This document shows, piece by piece, positions 49,863 through 60,602 of a stretch of DNA of 64,000 nucleotides. The translations under genes and the position numbers were made by a program. The notes under the pieces are model-generated. The model was not told the DNA's origin and ran no database searches. It saw nothing but the letters and a program-made list of their open reading frames with translations. Every line of letters begins with the position of its first letter. The first letter of the stretch is position 1. This DNA comes from Chlorops oryzae (lineage: Eukaryota > Arthropoda > Insecta > Diptera > Chloropidae), in NCBI GenBank assembly GCA_020466095.1, contig CM035806.1, forward strand, positions 16,793,224 to 16,857,223. The letters are read 5' to 3'.

Positions 49863-50151
49863 CATATATATTGTTTGGCACCCAAACTAAAGTGACAAAC
49901 TCAAGAATTGTATGAATTATTCAAGTTACGTTATGATCTTGCTCATATAGTACCGGTACGCATACACTAGTGCACGTAAAATTCTATTCCATTTGTTGTA
50001 TGATTTTCAAAGCCCAGGCGGATAAAACCCGTCATGCCTTTCGTTTTTAAGCCTAACGTCGATTGATACTGCGACGCAGTATTTTTTTTCGCGATTTATG
50101 GAAAATTGCAACTTTTGAGTTGTGTCTCTTTAGTTTCCGGTTGGCGATATG
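49863..50151. mobile_element. ~290-bp MITE, family D copy 2 (diverged)
   Basis: The inverted 'AAACTAAAGTGACAAACTC' and 'GAGTTGTGTCTCTTTAGTTT' arms, a right end GGCGATATG, and internal 'AAAATTCTATTCCATTT' and 'GATTGATACTGCGACGCA' blocks parallel the copy at 46175-46431. Confidence 0.68.
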
Positions 50152-50941
50152 TTATTAAAAGGAGGTCTCGCCGGATTCAGGGTTACCAGACTTTATTATT
50201 TTAACATTACAGCAATGATATAAAGCATATAAATTTTCAATCACTTAAACCTTTAATCATATTAAGATTCTGTGCGCAACAAAGTGTTAAAATACATAAA
50301 TTCTGACATAGCCGAACAGCTGAAAATTATATCCTTTTAAACCAAAATTATATTTGAAACAGGTCTAATTAGCTATTGAAAATACAAAAATATCTACCAA
50401 TAAAAATGTCCACCTGAATAAGGAATTGCCAAGAGAATGGTCGCACAAGACAATGTAAAAATTTCGTCACTTTGTTGTTTCATATGTGATTTTTCAAATT
50501 GGAGTTCTTATTTCAAAAAAAAAAAAAAAAGTCTGGCTGCCTTAAGGGAAATGCAAAGTCGAAATTCCGAAAGACTGATTTTTTCTTTTTTAAATTATTT
50601 AATTTGCGTAAACCAAAACTTCTTAGAATCGTAGTGTGATATAAAATAAAAAAATGTTAAAAGGATTTCTTACTTATATTGTGAACTTACGATCTTCCAT
50701 TTTTGCCCTTTTTGTTTGTAGCAGTCCAATATGTACTAGAGCTGTAGCAAACCGTATGTGTTCGTTACGGAGTAGCGGATGCGCCATTTAGTACCGGGTA
50801 GCGAGGCATTACACATGAGTGCATTTCGTTGCTCGTATTTTGCGTACTATGTATGTATGCATTTTTTCAGCCCAGGCTGGATAAAAGAAAATTCAGTTTC
50901 AGTCAACGCCAACCGCGACGTTATACTGCAGACGCAAGCAA

Positions 50942-51468
50942 GTCGTCGTTCATACTATGAGACAAGACAAGCGAGAGACACGGTGGTTGTAGGCAAGGGA
51001 CGTTCGGGGTAGAGAGAGGGGTACGTGTCTTACGTACTCGGCGACACGCTTTGTGCTTGTCCTTCTCATCATAAAAACAGTGCTGCCATATTTGGGTAAA
51101 TATTCTCTTCTTATGAAGAAGCATATTTAAAGAATTCCGAAATAATTTAAAAAGCTAACTTATAAGTATTGAATATGAGAAATTTTAGAGAAAATGGTAC
51201 ACTTTTTCAAAAAACTACCTGTGAACCAACATATGTTGACGAAAACCGCGATAAAAATTTATTTATCTTATTTCAAGAGCTTAGGGGATTTTTAATTCTG
51301 ATAGTAGGTATTTCAAAATATTTTTTCTGGCAGCAATGTATTCAACCAGTTTCTTCTTCTCCTTCAAATGTCGCAGAGACAATTTTTACTAGTATGAACA
51401 CGAATAAGACACCAAAAGAGAATTCACCGTGTCTCTCGCTTGTCTTGTCTCATAGTATGAACGACGAC
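50942..51468. mobile_element. 527-bp MITE, family B copy 2
   Basis: It has the same ~44-bp inverted ends (GTCGTCGTTCATACTATGAG at the left) as the element at 6299-6812. The flanking trinucleotides are CAA on the left and TAA on the right, one mismatch from a TWA duplication. The interior differs in part from copy 1 but shares short blocks such as 'ACCGTGTCTCTCGCTTGTC'. Confidence 0.83.
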
Positions 51469-51734
51469 TAACTATTAACATAATAGTTTATTAGTTACTC
51501 GGTACCATGTGTTTATAGAACACTACCAACTAAAATTGAATAGTGTGCGGCGCCCCATAAGAACGTATGTAACACAATAAAATTTGCCTTTTTAAAATTT
51601 TTGGCAAAACAAAAATTTTTTATTGGGTCAACTAAAAATTGGAATGTCGGCGCGCTCTCATGCAGTTCTGTGTTACACAAACACACAACTTAAAATTGGA
51701 AAACTGAAAATTGAGTAGTCGGCGCCTAGCCTAA

Positions 51735-52607
51735 TGCTAGGATTAGACGATTGACGATTTACGTCAATATTTACGATTTTTTCATGTTCAATCTACATCA
51801 ATCGTGTAATGGCACAATTTTATTTGCGTCAAACTACTCCAATCTGGTTGTCCCTAGATTGCTCTAAATTTTCGTCAATAAAAATTTACGCAAAAGGATC
51901 AATCGTGTAAACGCAACTTTCGACACATAATTTCGAATTCATAGCCCATTTCAGTCAACCAGTGGTTGACGTCTCAAGCGTCAACCACAGTCGTCAATTT
52001 TGAAAAAAAATATTGAACTTTTAAAAATAATTTTCATTTTTGAAACGAAAAAACTTCAAATATATTTCGAAAATGAAGAAAGCAGAGACGAAACTTAAGC
52101 CGAAATTCACCAAATGAACACTTGTTGAAAACACCACCGTCTGAGATGCGACCATTACAACCGACATCCACATACAGGAATTTGTATTGGGCATCTGCTA
52201 TCGCCATTAAAACAATACTGTGTGTTCCTTTGTAGTTGTAGTAGGTGCTTCCAGAGTTTGGTGGTGCTCTCATAACAATATGTTTCCCATCTACAGCGCC
52301 GATGCCGGAAGAATCCACAATTCATCGAATTTTTTTAACATTGAAAATTACCGTCAACTAATGACTACTTCGATTGATCTAAAATACAACAATCGTGTAA
52401 ACGGTTCGATTGTACAATTGACGATTTACCTTTTTTTTTAAATTATGTCAATCGAAATTTTGGTTGACGTTGTTAAAATTGACGCTTTTTGGTCAATCGT
52501 GTAAATAGGGGGGAAATCTATTTATGATTGCGATAAAAAAACGTCAACCGGACGTAAATCTATTGACGCAAGATTTACGCTTTTTCGTCAATCGTCTAAT
52601 CCTAGCA
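51735..52607. mobile_element. 873-bp PIF/Harbinger element with TAA duplication and transposase remnant
   Basis: The inverted ends TGCTAGGATTAGACGATTGA lie directly inside TAA on both sides (51732-51734 and 52608-52610), the expected PIF/Harbinger duplication. Between them a minus-strand frame keeps a piece of DDE transposase. At 873 bp it is far shorter than a full element, so it is an internally deleted derivative. AATCGTGTAAA-type motifs recur inside. Confidence 0.88.
52034..52318 (-). pseudogene. Harbinger-type (DDE_Tnp_4) transposase fragment
   Basis: About 75 recognisable residues remain: [20 protein letters not shown], then [20 protein letters not shown] and [15 protein letters not shown]. 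This is the first-aspartate region (AVDGKH) through the second (VDVG) of the PIF/Harbinger catalytic core. Beyond 'FNKCSF' the frame becomes unrelated and ends. The N-terminal part and the rest of the catalytic domain are missing, so it cannot be active. It lies inside the element with readable ends at 51735-52607. Confidence 0.88.
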
Positions 52608-52651
52608 TAAGGAATTTCGAAAGAAAAATTTGTGTGTGGAAATCGGGAATA

Positions 52652-52783
52652 ATATGCCTGCCACACGTAGATCGAAATTGAGCAATTTCAAAAAATTTCA
52701 GAACAAATTTGACATTTGAAATTGAGGCAATTTCAATTTTGTTCTGAAATTGAGCAATTTCGATCTACGTGTGGCAGGCATAT
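52652..52783. mobile_element. 132-bp perfect-looking foldback
   Basis: The ends ATATGCCTGCCACACGTAGA, continuing TCGAAATTGAGCAATTTC, are matched by the reverse complement on the right for over 35 bp. The loop also contains AAATTGA/TCAATTT repeats. It sits 45 bp from the Harbinger element. Confidence 0.82.
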
Positions 52784-52817
52784 AACGGATTCATAAGGAT
52801 ACTCTTTTTTTCGTTAA

Positions 52818-54479
52818 GCTGCAATCATTCATGGCATAAGTCGGCATAACAGAACATAACATAACATAAAATAACATAAGCGCTTTTTGAGTAGTCAGTG
52901 AAGACATAAGAAAACATAAGAGCACAGAAGAGGCAATGTTGCAATTTGCGCACATTGCGCGAAAAGGGGGAAAAATTATTTCCACAATTTCTCAAGAAAT
53001 AATTAACAAACGTTTGTAATCAGTTCGAGACATGCCGAAAAGTAATAAAATATATTTTTCTTTAATAAAAAATTATATGCTTAATACTATTTTAATATAG
53101 TACAACTAGGGCTGCCAGATTTGAAACACCACATAAAAGTACATCCCGCAAAAAAATAAAGTACAAGGAGGAAAAAAAGAGTACAATTTTAGTTTTTCAT
53201 TTATTATGAAATTAAAAAAAAAAAACAAATTAATTCTTTTTAAAACTTAAAATGTCATAAAAAAAAGCCCTTTTTTTTTAGCTATTTTTATATTTCCTTG
53301 TTTTAAACGGGTGTGCACACCAAAATTTTCCGGTGTGTTTCCGATGTGAACACAAATATTTACACGTTGGGACCGAATACACACCAAACCATGTCTACAG
53401 ACACGTTATGCACGTCTATATCTTGCGAAATGCAAAAAAGTAAGTACTCACATGCAATTCAGAACCGGATACCAGTTTTTATGGATTTCAACAAGAACTG
53501 GAACGATATACTGTAGATGAAGACATTTGCATACTCGTATATATTTTTATCAATTTGTTAAACTTTGATTTCTTTGATATTGTTGTTTTCTTTGTACTTA
53601 TATTATAAGACCATTTCTAAATGAATCTGCTTGGGATTTTTTTTACTTAGAAATTTTTCTCCGCGGAAAACGATTTGCTCTTACCGTCGATAATAGGGAG
53701 AATTTGATGATATTTGCTTAAAAATTTTCGAAATTCTTGCTGCTTTTACGTTTTCTTCTCTGCTTATATAGAATGGGAGAAGTTTTTTTCAAATCCGCAG
53801 CGAAAAATTCCTCGGGAATATTTAAAATCGGACGGTGTTTGATAAAGCAGAACCAAAATAAAATATAAAAATAACAACCTTTTTTTTGGGCCGTTTTCAA
53901 AATTTGTTTGGCCTTTTTTAGCCTTTTTTTGGGCTTATCTAGCCAGTTTTCATTCGTAAGAGTTGGCATGACAGGCTTTGCCACTTGCATCGTTTTCGAG
54001 CTACCAGACATCACAAAAAATGATGATACCAGCCGAAAAAAAATTTTCCCCAAAATGTATAGTACCTTTTCAGAAAAACAGTACAAAAAGAGTACGAAGC
54101 CAGAAAAAGAGTACATTTGCGTACTTTTTTGGAGTTTGTAAATTCAAAAGTACTTCTTGCAGAAAAAAGTACATGTACTCTTAAAAAAAGTACGAATGGC
54201 AGCCCTAAGTACAACATTAGTAATTGTGGCTTTTCAAGATTTTCATAAAAAGCGCAAATGTGGCAGCTTTGGGAAGGAGTTGGCAGCACAAATTCAAATC
54301 AGCTGGCTCGAACTTACATAAGACGGCATAAGAAAAATCTGTTTTCTACAGCTTCTTCTGTTCTGTTATGTTATGTTATGGCATCACTGACCACTTGCAT
54401 ACAACATGTATTGAATAGATAGAACCAGCTGATTATGCTATGCTATGCTATGCCGTCTTATGCCATGAATGATTGCAGC
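52818..54479. mobile_element. TTAA-flanked inverted-repeat element (piggyBac-like) carrying a nested insertion
   Basis: The inverted ends GCTGCAATCATTCATGGCAT, continuing AAG, are flanked by TTAA on both sides (52814-52817 and 54480-54483). Inside each end are AACAT/ATGTT-type pentamer repeats (AACATAACATAAC on the left, TTATGTTATGTTATGG on the right). The core is interrupted by the hAT-like element at 53107-54207. Without it the element would be about 550 bp. No transposase is seen. Confidence 0.75.
53107..54207. mobile_element. 1.1-kb hAT-like element with perfect 8-bp duplication, nested
   Basis: The ends TAGGGCTGCCA and its near reverse complement (TGGCAGCCCTA) are flanked by AGTACAAC on both sides (53099-53106 and 54208-54215), an exact 8-bp duplication as hAT elements make. 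AGTAC pentamers recur many times within about 150 bp of both ends, in the manner of transposase-binding subterminal repeats. Minus-strand frames inside (MSGSSKTMQVAKPVMPTLTN, and IPEEFFAADLKKTSPILY) do not match a hAT transposase that I recognise. Confidence 0.82.
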
Positions 54480-55159
54480 TTAAGACATTTCGATAACGAA
54501 ACACACTTTTTGAAGACTAGGTACGCGTGGGAATGTGGTATGGGAGCATTTTTCTCTCTTCCCCCAGCGTCCCTTGCCAACGAAAATTTGTTGACGATAT
54601 GTGTAAACGGGTGCGTTTGTGCGTGTCATGCGTACTTTTTTGCAATGGGTGCATTCAGCAAACTAAACTATTTCGAAACTATTGAGTAAAATTCGGCTAA
54701 ACGGTGCGCTACGTAATGAGTCTTCGTAACATGTTGACTCAGACTACCTTTTTTGGTAGCGAAATTTATTTAGCTACTTTTTCCCAACATGTTGAAAGAC
54801 AGGTGGCTCAAATTAAAACGAATCGAAAACTAGAAATGCTAAAAATTTGTTAGTGATGTGCCCATCATAATCACTACTTACATCAGTTAATATACGAAAT
54901 ACTTTTCAGTGAAGTGAGCATAACGTTCAGCGAAGAGAACAGTTGAGATTATTCTGCTGTAGGCACCCATTTATAGGGTCAGTTTTTTCATCATGCCACG
55001 CATGACTGCGAGACAACGTGATTGTGTGAAGGCCGCTATAGAGTTCACTAATTTTAGTTCATTTTTTTTATTTTATCTGCCAGGATTACGCTACCTGGCA
55101 GCGCTGAAATAAACTAATGGCAAAGTCTGTATGAAAATTGAGCAAAAATTCTAACTTAG

Positions 55160-55981
55160 CAGTGGGACTCCACATGCGATTGTTCATCGCATACCATATG
55201 TCAAATTTTATGGTATACGATGGCAGCAAGTAGTGAGATTTTTTTGAGTGGGCAAATTTCGGTATGCGATGAGCATTTTAAGAGGCATTGAGCGAGAAAA
55301 TTCACTGCATAGAAGCGCTTAAACGTTGAAAGGGATCCAAGATTTGCTAAATCAAGGGCAAAAAAGAAAAAACCCGACATTCTGGGTAAATCCGTTCTTG
55401 CACAAAAGAGAACAACATAAAAAAACTCAAAAGTGACAGCCCATCGCAGGCGATAGATGGCATGCGATATCGCAATCTATATCTCGCATGCCATCAGCTA
55501 TGAGCGGTCTCCATTTGCGATCTATCGCATATTTTCCATCGCATGCTATGACCCATCGCACGTCGAGGCCTTAACTTAAGGTCTCGACGTGCGATGGTTC
55601 ATAGCATGCGATCGAAAGTATGCGATAGATCGCAAGTGGAGACCGCTCATGGCAGATGGTATGCCATATCTCGCATACCATATCGCATGCCATCTATCGC
55701 TTGCGATGGGCTGTCACTTCAGAATTTTTTTATGTTGTTCTCTTTTCTGCAAGAACGGATTTACCCAGATTGTCGGGTTTTTCTCTTTTTTACTCTTTAT
55801 TTTACAAATTTCTATGTCTTAGCGCTTCTAAGCAGCGAATTTTCTACCTAAACGCCATATTAAAATGTTCATCGCATACCGAAATTTTTCCACTCAAAAA
55901 TATCTCTCTACCTGCTGCCATCGCATACCATAAAATTTGACAGATGGTATGCGATGAACCATCGCATGTCGGGTCGCACTG
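55160..55981. mobile_element. ~820-bp near-complete palindrome (foldback element)
   Basis: The two arms of about 410 bp are inverted copies, meeting at 'GCCTTAACTTAAGG' near 55573. The ends are CAGTGGGACTCCACATGCGA on the left and CAGTGCGACCCGACATGCGA (reverse complement) on the right. The arms are packed with ATCGCATAC, TATGCGATG and GCATGCGAT motifs. The flanking octamers (TAACTTAG and TAAGTTAA) agree at six of eight positions, so a hAT-type insertion is possible but unproven. No coding sequence. Confidence 0.88.
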
Positions 55982-55999
55982 TAAGTTAAGTAACTTAAC

Positions 56000-56134
56000 T
56001 TAACATCTTAAAATGCTCATCGCATACCGAAATTTTCCCACTCAAAAAAAAAATCTCACCACATGCTGCCATCGCATACCATAAAATTTGCAGATGGTAT
56101 GCGATGAACTATCGCATGTGGAGTCACACTGTAA
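56000..56134. repeat. Partial copy of the palindrome family
   Basis: It repeats one terminal arm of the palindrome just to its left: 'CATCTTAAAATGCTCATCGC', 'ATACCGAAATTTT', an A run, 'CCATCGCATACCATAAAATT' and the end 'CGCATGTGGAGTCACACTGT'. It closely resembles the fragment at 345-478. Confidence 0.82.
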
Positions 56135-56550
56135 TGCTACGCATAATTATAAATTGTTTTGAAATTGAGCATATATTAAATGTATGAAAAATACGCTTTG
56201 ACAACCAAATGTATTAAAAGTCAGCAAGATGCAATATATCGAATATGCGCATGTGCTACCTTAATTTTCTTTTTAACTAACTGGCAATACTAGTAGCTGC
56301 CGCCATTTTTTATCACGCCGAAGCTTGTGGTCTACAAAGAAAAAACGTGAAAAAGGATTTATGGCGGATATTTCGCCGGAAGTTTGCGTATTAAAAAAGC
56401 AGAAACACACTATTTGATTTTCTAATTCTTAAATAAAACTGAAAGTAAGAAGTTTGTGAATGTGTGAATGTGCTTGTGACGCCGAAAATTCAACGAAAGA
56501 AATTCGATTTTCATTTGTTCATTAATTAGGCACGCTTCCTTAGGCGCAAG

Positions 56551-59500
56551 ATGGATGCAAGTAAGCTTGACAAGATGAAGGTGGTCGACCTTCGAAATGA
56601 GCTACAGGCTCGTGGACTAGACACGAAGGGAGTGAAGGCAGTTTTGGTTGAAAGATTGCGTGCATTCCTCGAAGATGGTGGGGGTGAGTTGGGGGTTTTT
56701 TTTTTCTTCAAAATTTTGTGTATTGATATCATGCATACTGAATTGGCGAACAAAATTTCTTGCAGAAGGAGAAACAATAACTCCTGTTGGAACACCATCT
56801 AAACGTAGTCGACGTACTCGTTCGATGACTCGTTCGCCATCTCCGTCACCAAAAAAGCCAATTGAGCCCGAATTGGAGGCAGTCGCAGAAGAAACGGACG
56901 TCGAAAAAGAATTTGTATATGAATCGGAAGGAGCAGGCGAACAAGAAACTGTCGCGGAAGATGCAGAAATGGTTGATGAAGACGCCGAAGTTATTGGGGA
57001 AGAAGAAACTGAAATTGTAGAAGAAGCTGAAGAAAATCAAGGAGACGATGAAGTGGTTAAAGAAGCCAGTGCAGTCGTTGAAGAAGCAAATGAGGACGCT
57101 GATGAAGAGGATGAAGAAAAAGTTGTTCAAGAAAAACGAGAAATGGCTAAAGAACAAGCAGGAAATGATGAAAATGCCGACCATAAGAAAAGTAAGCATT
57201 CCGATGAAGAACCTGAAAAAGAATTGAATGAAAAAAAAAGTAATGAGCCTCATGACAAAGAGATGCAAGAGCATAAGAACGACAAAGAGGAAGAACGCAA
57301 GGCTCATGATGAGTCAGACTCGGAGGCGAAAAAACGACGTAAGCGTTCTCGTTCGTCATCTTCTCGCCGAAGTCATTCGAAAGATCGTTCCAAGTCAAAA
57401 GAACGATCCCACTCAAAAGATCGTCGCTCATCCAAAACAGGTGACGAAAATCTCGAAGACGAACCAACTTTGGAAGATAAGCAGTTCGGTTTGAGTTGGT
57501 GTAAGTATAAAAAAAGATATAATTTTTTATTTAAGGTAATTATAAAAAAAAAAAATTTTTTTTTATGTTCTTTAATTTTCATTTAGATGACTCCGATTTG
57601 TATCTACGCATTGATCCTGTTACGTTTACATCCGCCAAGCCAATGTCGCATGAAATTTATGCGCTAGTTTGGTCCGGTGTTCGTGCAAATTACGGCGTGC
57701 GGGATGGCAAAGTTTGCTTCGAGGTGCGTTTGGCCGAAGAAACCAATTTGGGACGTTCACACCAATTTCGCGATGAGCCCTACGTACGTGGCTTTCGCGT
57801 TGGCTTCTCTTTGCCGAATACAAATTTACTTTTGGGCGAAGACGAGAATTCCTTTGGATATTGCGAATCAGGTCGGAAGGTGCAGAAATCTGAATTTTCC
57901 GATTATGCAAAGCCCTACAAACTAGATGATGTTATTGGTTGTTATTTGGATTTAGAAAGTTCTCCTTGCACCATTAAGTACACACTAAATGGTGAAGACT
58001 TGGGAGAAGCTTTCCAATTTGATAAAAGTATTCTTGGTGAGGAGGAAGCTCTATTTCCTCATATAGTCACAAAAGGCTATGAATTCCACGTCAACTTTGC
58101 TGATAATGAAAACTTGTTGGTTAATCTTGAAAGACCAAAACGAATGCGACGTAAACCCAAGGCACACAAAGATGAAGATAAAAAGAAACATGCAGACGAA
58201 AGGGTAGATGAAGATGATGGTGACGATGGGGACGAAAAAGATGATAAAGACGCCAAATGGGAAGTAGTCGATGAAGCTAAAGGTGATGATGATAAAGATA
58301 ATTCTCAAGATAATGATGTCGATATGAAAGAAACAACCGATGAACCTAAAGATGAGGAAGTTAAAGAGTCGAACGCTTCGGAACAGGAAAGTAAGGAAAA
58401 AGAAGAATCTAAGAAAGAAGGTAATTTTTATCTGTAAAAAAAGAGCAAGACAACATCAAGTTTTGACTAAACAAAATAAATTTTTTTTTTTTTTTAGATG
58501 AATCAAAACCTGAGAACTCTACTAATGGCAATGATGAAAACTCCAAAGTTACCGGAGAAGAAGAAGAGAATAAGGAAGGAAAAGAGAGCAAGGAAATAAA
58601 AGAGAGCACCGAGAAAAAATCGGAAGAAAAAACTTCCGATCATAAAGAAACTGAAAGCGACGATGGTCCATCACCAAATAAACGCCAAAGGACCGAAAGT
58701 AGTAGCAAACACAATAATCATTCTTCAGATGATGAATATGAAGAGGTAATTCCGGAGCCAAGAGACACAGTATTCCTTTTAGAAGGATATGAGCTTATAG
58801 CTCTAATACCAGAAGACCGTTATATAGCCGGGCCACAACGTCCAGATAGTAGAAAACTTTGCGAAGTTGTGCTAATGGTCGGTCTACCTGGCTCTGGTAA
58901 GACACATTGGACTCTAAATCGTTTGAATGAGCAACCCGAAAAACGTTATCAAGTAATCGGAGCCGATGCTCTTATTTCCAAAATGACGGTAATTTTAATG
59001 ATGCAAAAAAAAATGTTAAGAGTTCTAGCAAATATTATGTATGTTTTCATTTCAATTTAAGATCGATGGCGAACCACGTAAGTCCCATCATAAAGGGCGT
59101 TGGGATAAAGTCTACGAATTGTGCTTAAACAGTCTTTCTTCGTTGGAACAAATCGCTACCAAACGTCGTCGCAATTTCATACTTGATCAGGTAATTCTTC
59201 ATCAGATTATATATTGGTTTTTTCTTGGGATGAACCAATTCAACGACGAGTGTTCAGCAGTTAGGTTAATATTTATTTTCGGTTTTTGTTTTCGTTTTTT
59301 TTTTTTTTTCATTTAACTATTTTTTCGATTTGGGAATACTTGAGCCTTAAGCGCTTATGTGTTCCTAATGATTTCGGTTTTAACAAAAATTTTGCTCTCA
59401 TTTCTACCGATGTTGTATGTGCAACAGCCCTATTGGGCTGTTGTTCGCAGCCGTTGCAAAAAGGTATGCCTAGATATTAAGTTGCCCCAATTAGTAATGT

Positions 59501-60560
59501 AAGAAAATAAGCAGCGTAAGTATCATCGAATAAACGCGAAAAGCTGGCGGTGTGTGGTGTATGGTTTCTTAGTCTAGACAGCGATTCAAATATGGACTTC
59601 GTTTCAATACGGAGTAGAGCGGCAAGGATGCCACTGTAAGTAGCTGAACGGCTAAATAGCATAACAGCAAAGATTTAACTACTTCTACTTACTACTACTA
59701 CTACTTCTACTACAATGACTATTACTACTATATCCATCAAAATACATAGCCAAACGAAGCGTTTTCCACACTTATTAAAAAAAAAACAAAACAAAAAAAC
59801 AAAAAACGTTTATCAACTCAACTCCTCTTCCACTCGTATCTCGTATATGTTATTTTATTTGTCTTATATGGAGCTTGAAACATCGATTGCTTTGATGCTG
59901 TACCGTTCAAAGAAAACAAAAACATTATATCAATTCATGTAGAACTTAAAACTTCTGAAATCGAAAAACTATCAGTGGTTCTACACATGCAAACACAGGT
60001 ATGCTTTTAGTTTATAAGATTTTTTTTTTTTGTTTGGAATTACCTTGCTGCCGCTATTGAAGCGAGCGTGATTTTTTGGATAAGAGGAACATATCAGTTC
60101 CGGTTGAATTATGAAATTTACGGAAATGCGAAACACTCGGGGCGAAATTGCGATTTATATATAATACAACCAACAACAAAAAAAAACAACAATTTCATCA
60201 AGCACAATATATTGAGTACTACAACAACAACTACTTCCCCCGATTTATATATGATACAGACGAATGCGTATGCATCTGCACAGAGGCGTAAAATGAAAGG
60301 TTTTGGAGAGTTCAAGCGCATCGCAGTTGTTTGTATACCAAATGCCGATGAATTAAAACGTCGCAACGAAGAGAAAACTGAAAAGGGCACTGCCCAAAAC
60401 ATTAAAGAGTCAACACTTAATAATTTACGAGGTAAATACAAAAGAAGAAAAACTTCTTCACACGATTTAAAAAAAAAAAAAAAAATGATATATGAATAAA
60501 AAATACTAATTTAGTGTGTGCGATTGTGTGTTCAAATGCGGATGTGAAGATATATATATA

Positions 60561-60602
<42 letters not shown>

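Larger units (their letters stand above)
47488..51734. other. Intergenic, repeats only
   Basis: No coding exon is recognised. Annotated separately are a family A MITE (48046-48495), two tRNA-like blocks (48655-48722 and 48975-49052), a family D MITE (49863-50151) and a family B MITE (50942-51468). A possible truncated family D fragment lies near 50800-50930 ('CCCAGGCTGGATAAAAG', 'CGCGACG'), cut off by the family B insertion. Confidence 0.5.
54484..56550. other. Upstream flank of the hnRNP U-like gene, mostly palindromic repeat
   Basis: No coding exon is recognised. A block at 54530-54600 ('GGGAATGTGGTATGGGAGCA', 'CTCTCTTCC') resembles 6070-6110 near Tom6. The long palindrome (55160-55981) and a partial copy (56000-56134) fill the middle. 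The last 300 bp before 56551 presumably contain the promoter and 5' untranslated region. Confidence 0.5.

Noticed and set aside
51169..51471. Plus-strand 100-residue frame
   Set aside because: Lies inside the family B MITE and its end is the MITE's terminal repeat; no protein family recognised.
53718..54116. Minus-strand 132-residue frame inside the hAT-like element
   Set aside because: Lys-rich with no transposase signature. I could not exclude a captured host fragment, but there is not enough to call a gene.
56846..57307. Minus-strand frame rich in Phe and Ile
   Set aside because: Antisense shadow of the Glu/Asp-rich region of the hnRNP U-like gene.
59422..59443. Short perfect hairpin CAACAGCCC/GGGCTGTTG as a microRNA precursor
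   Set aside because: The stem is only 9 bp and flanking sequence does not extend it, too short for a precursor.
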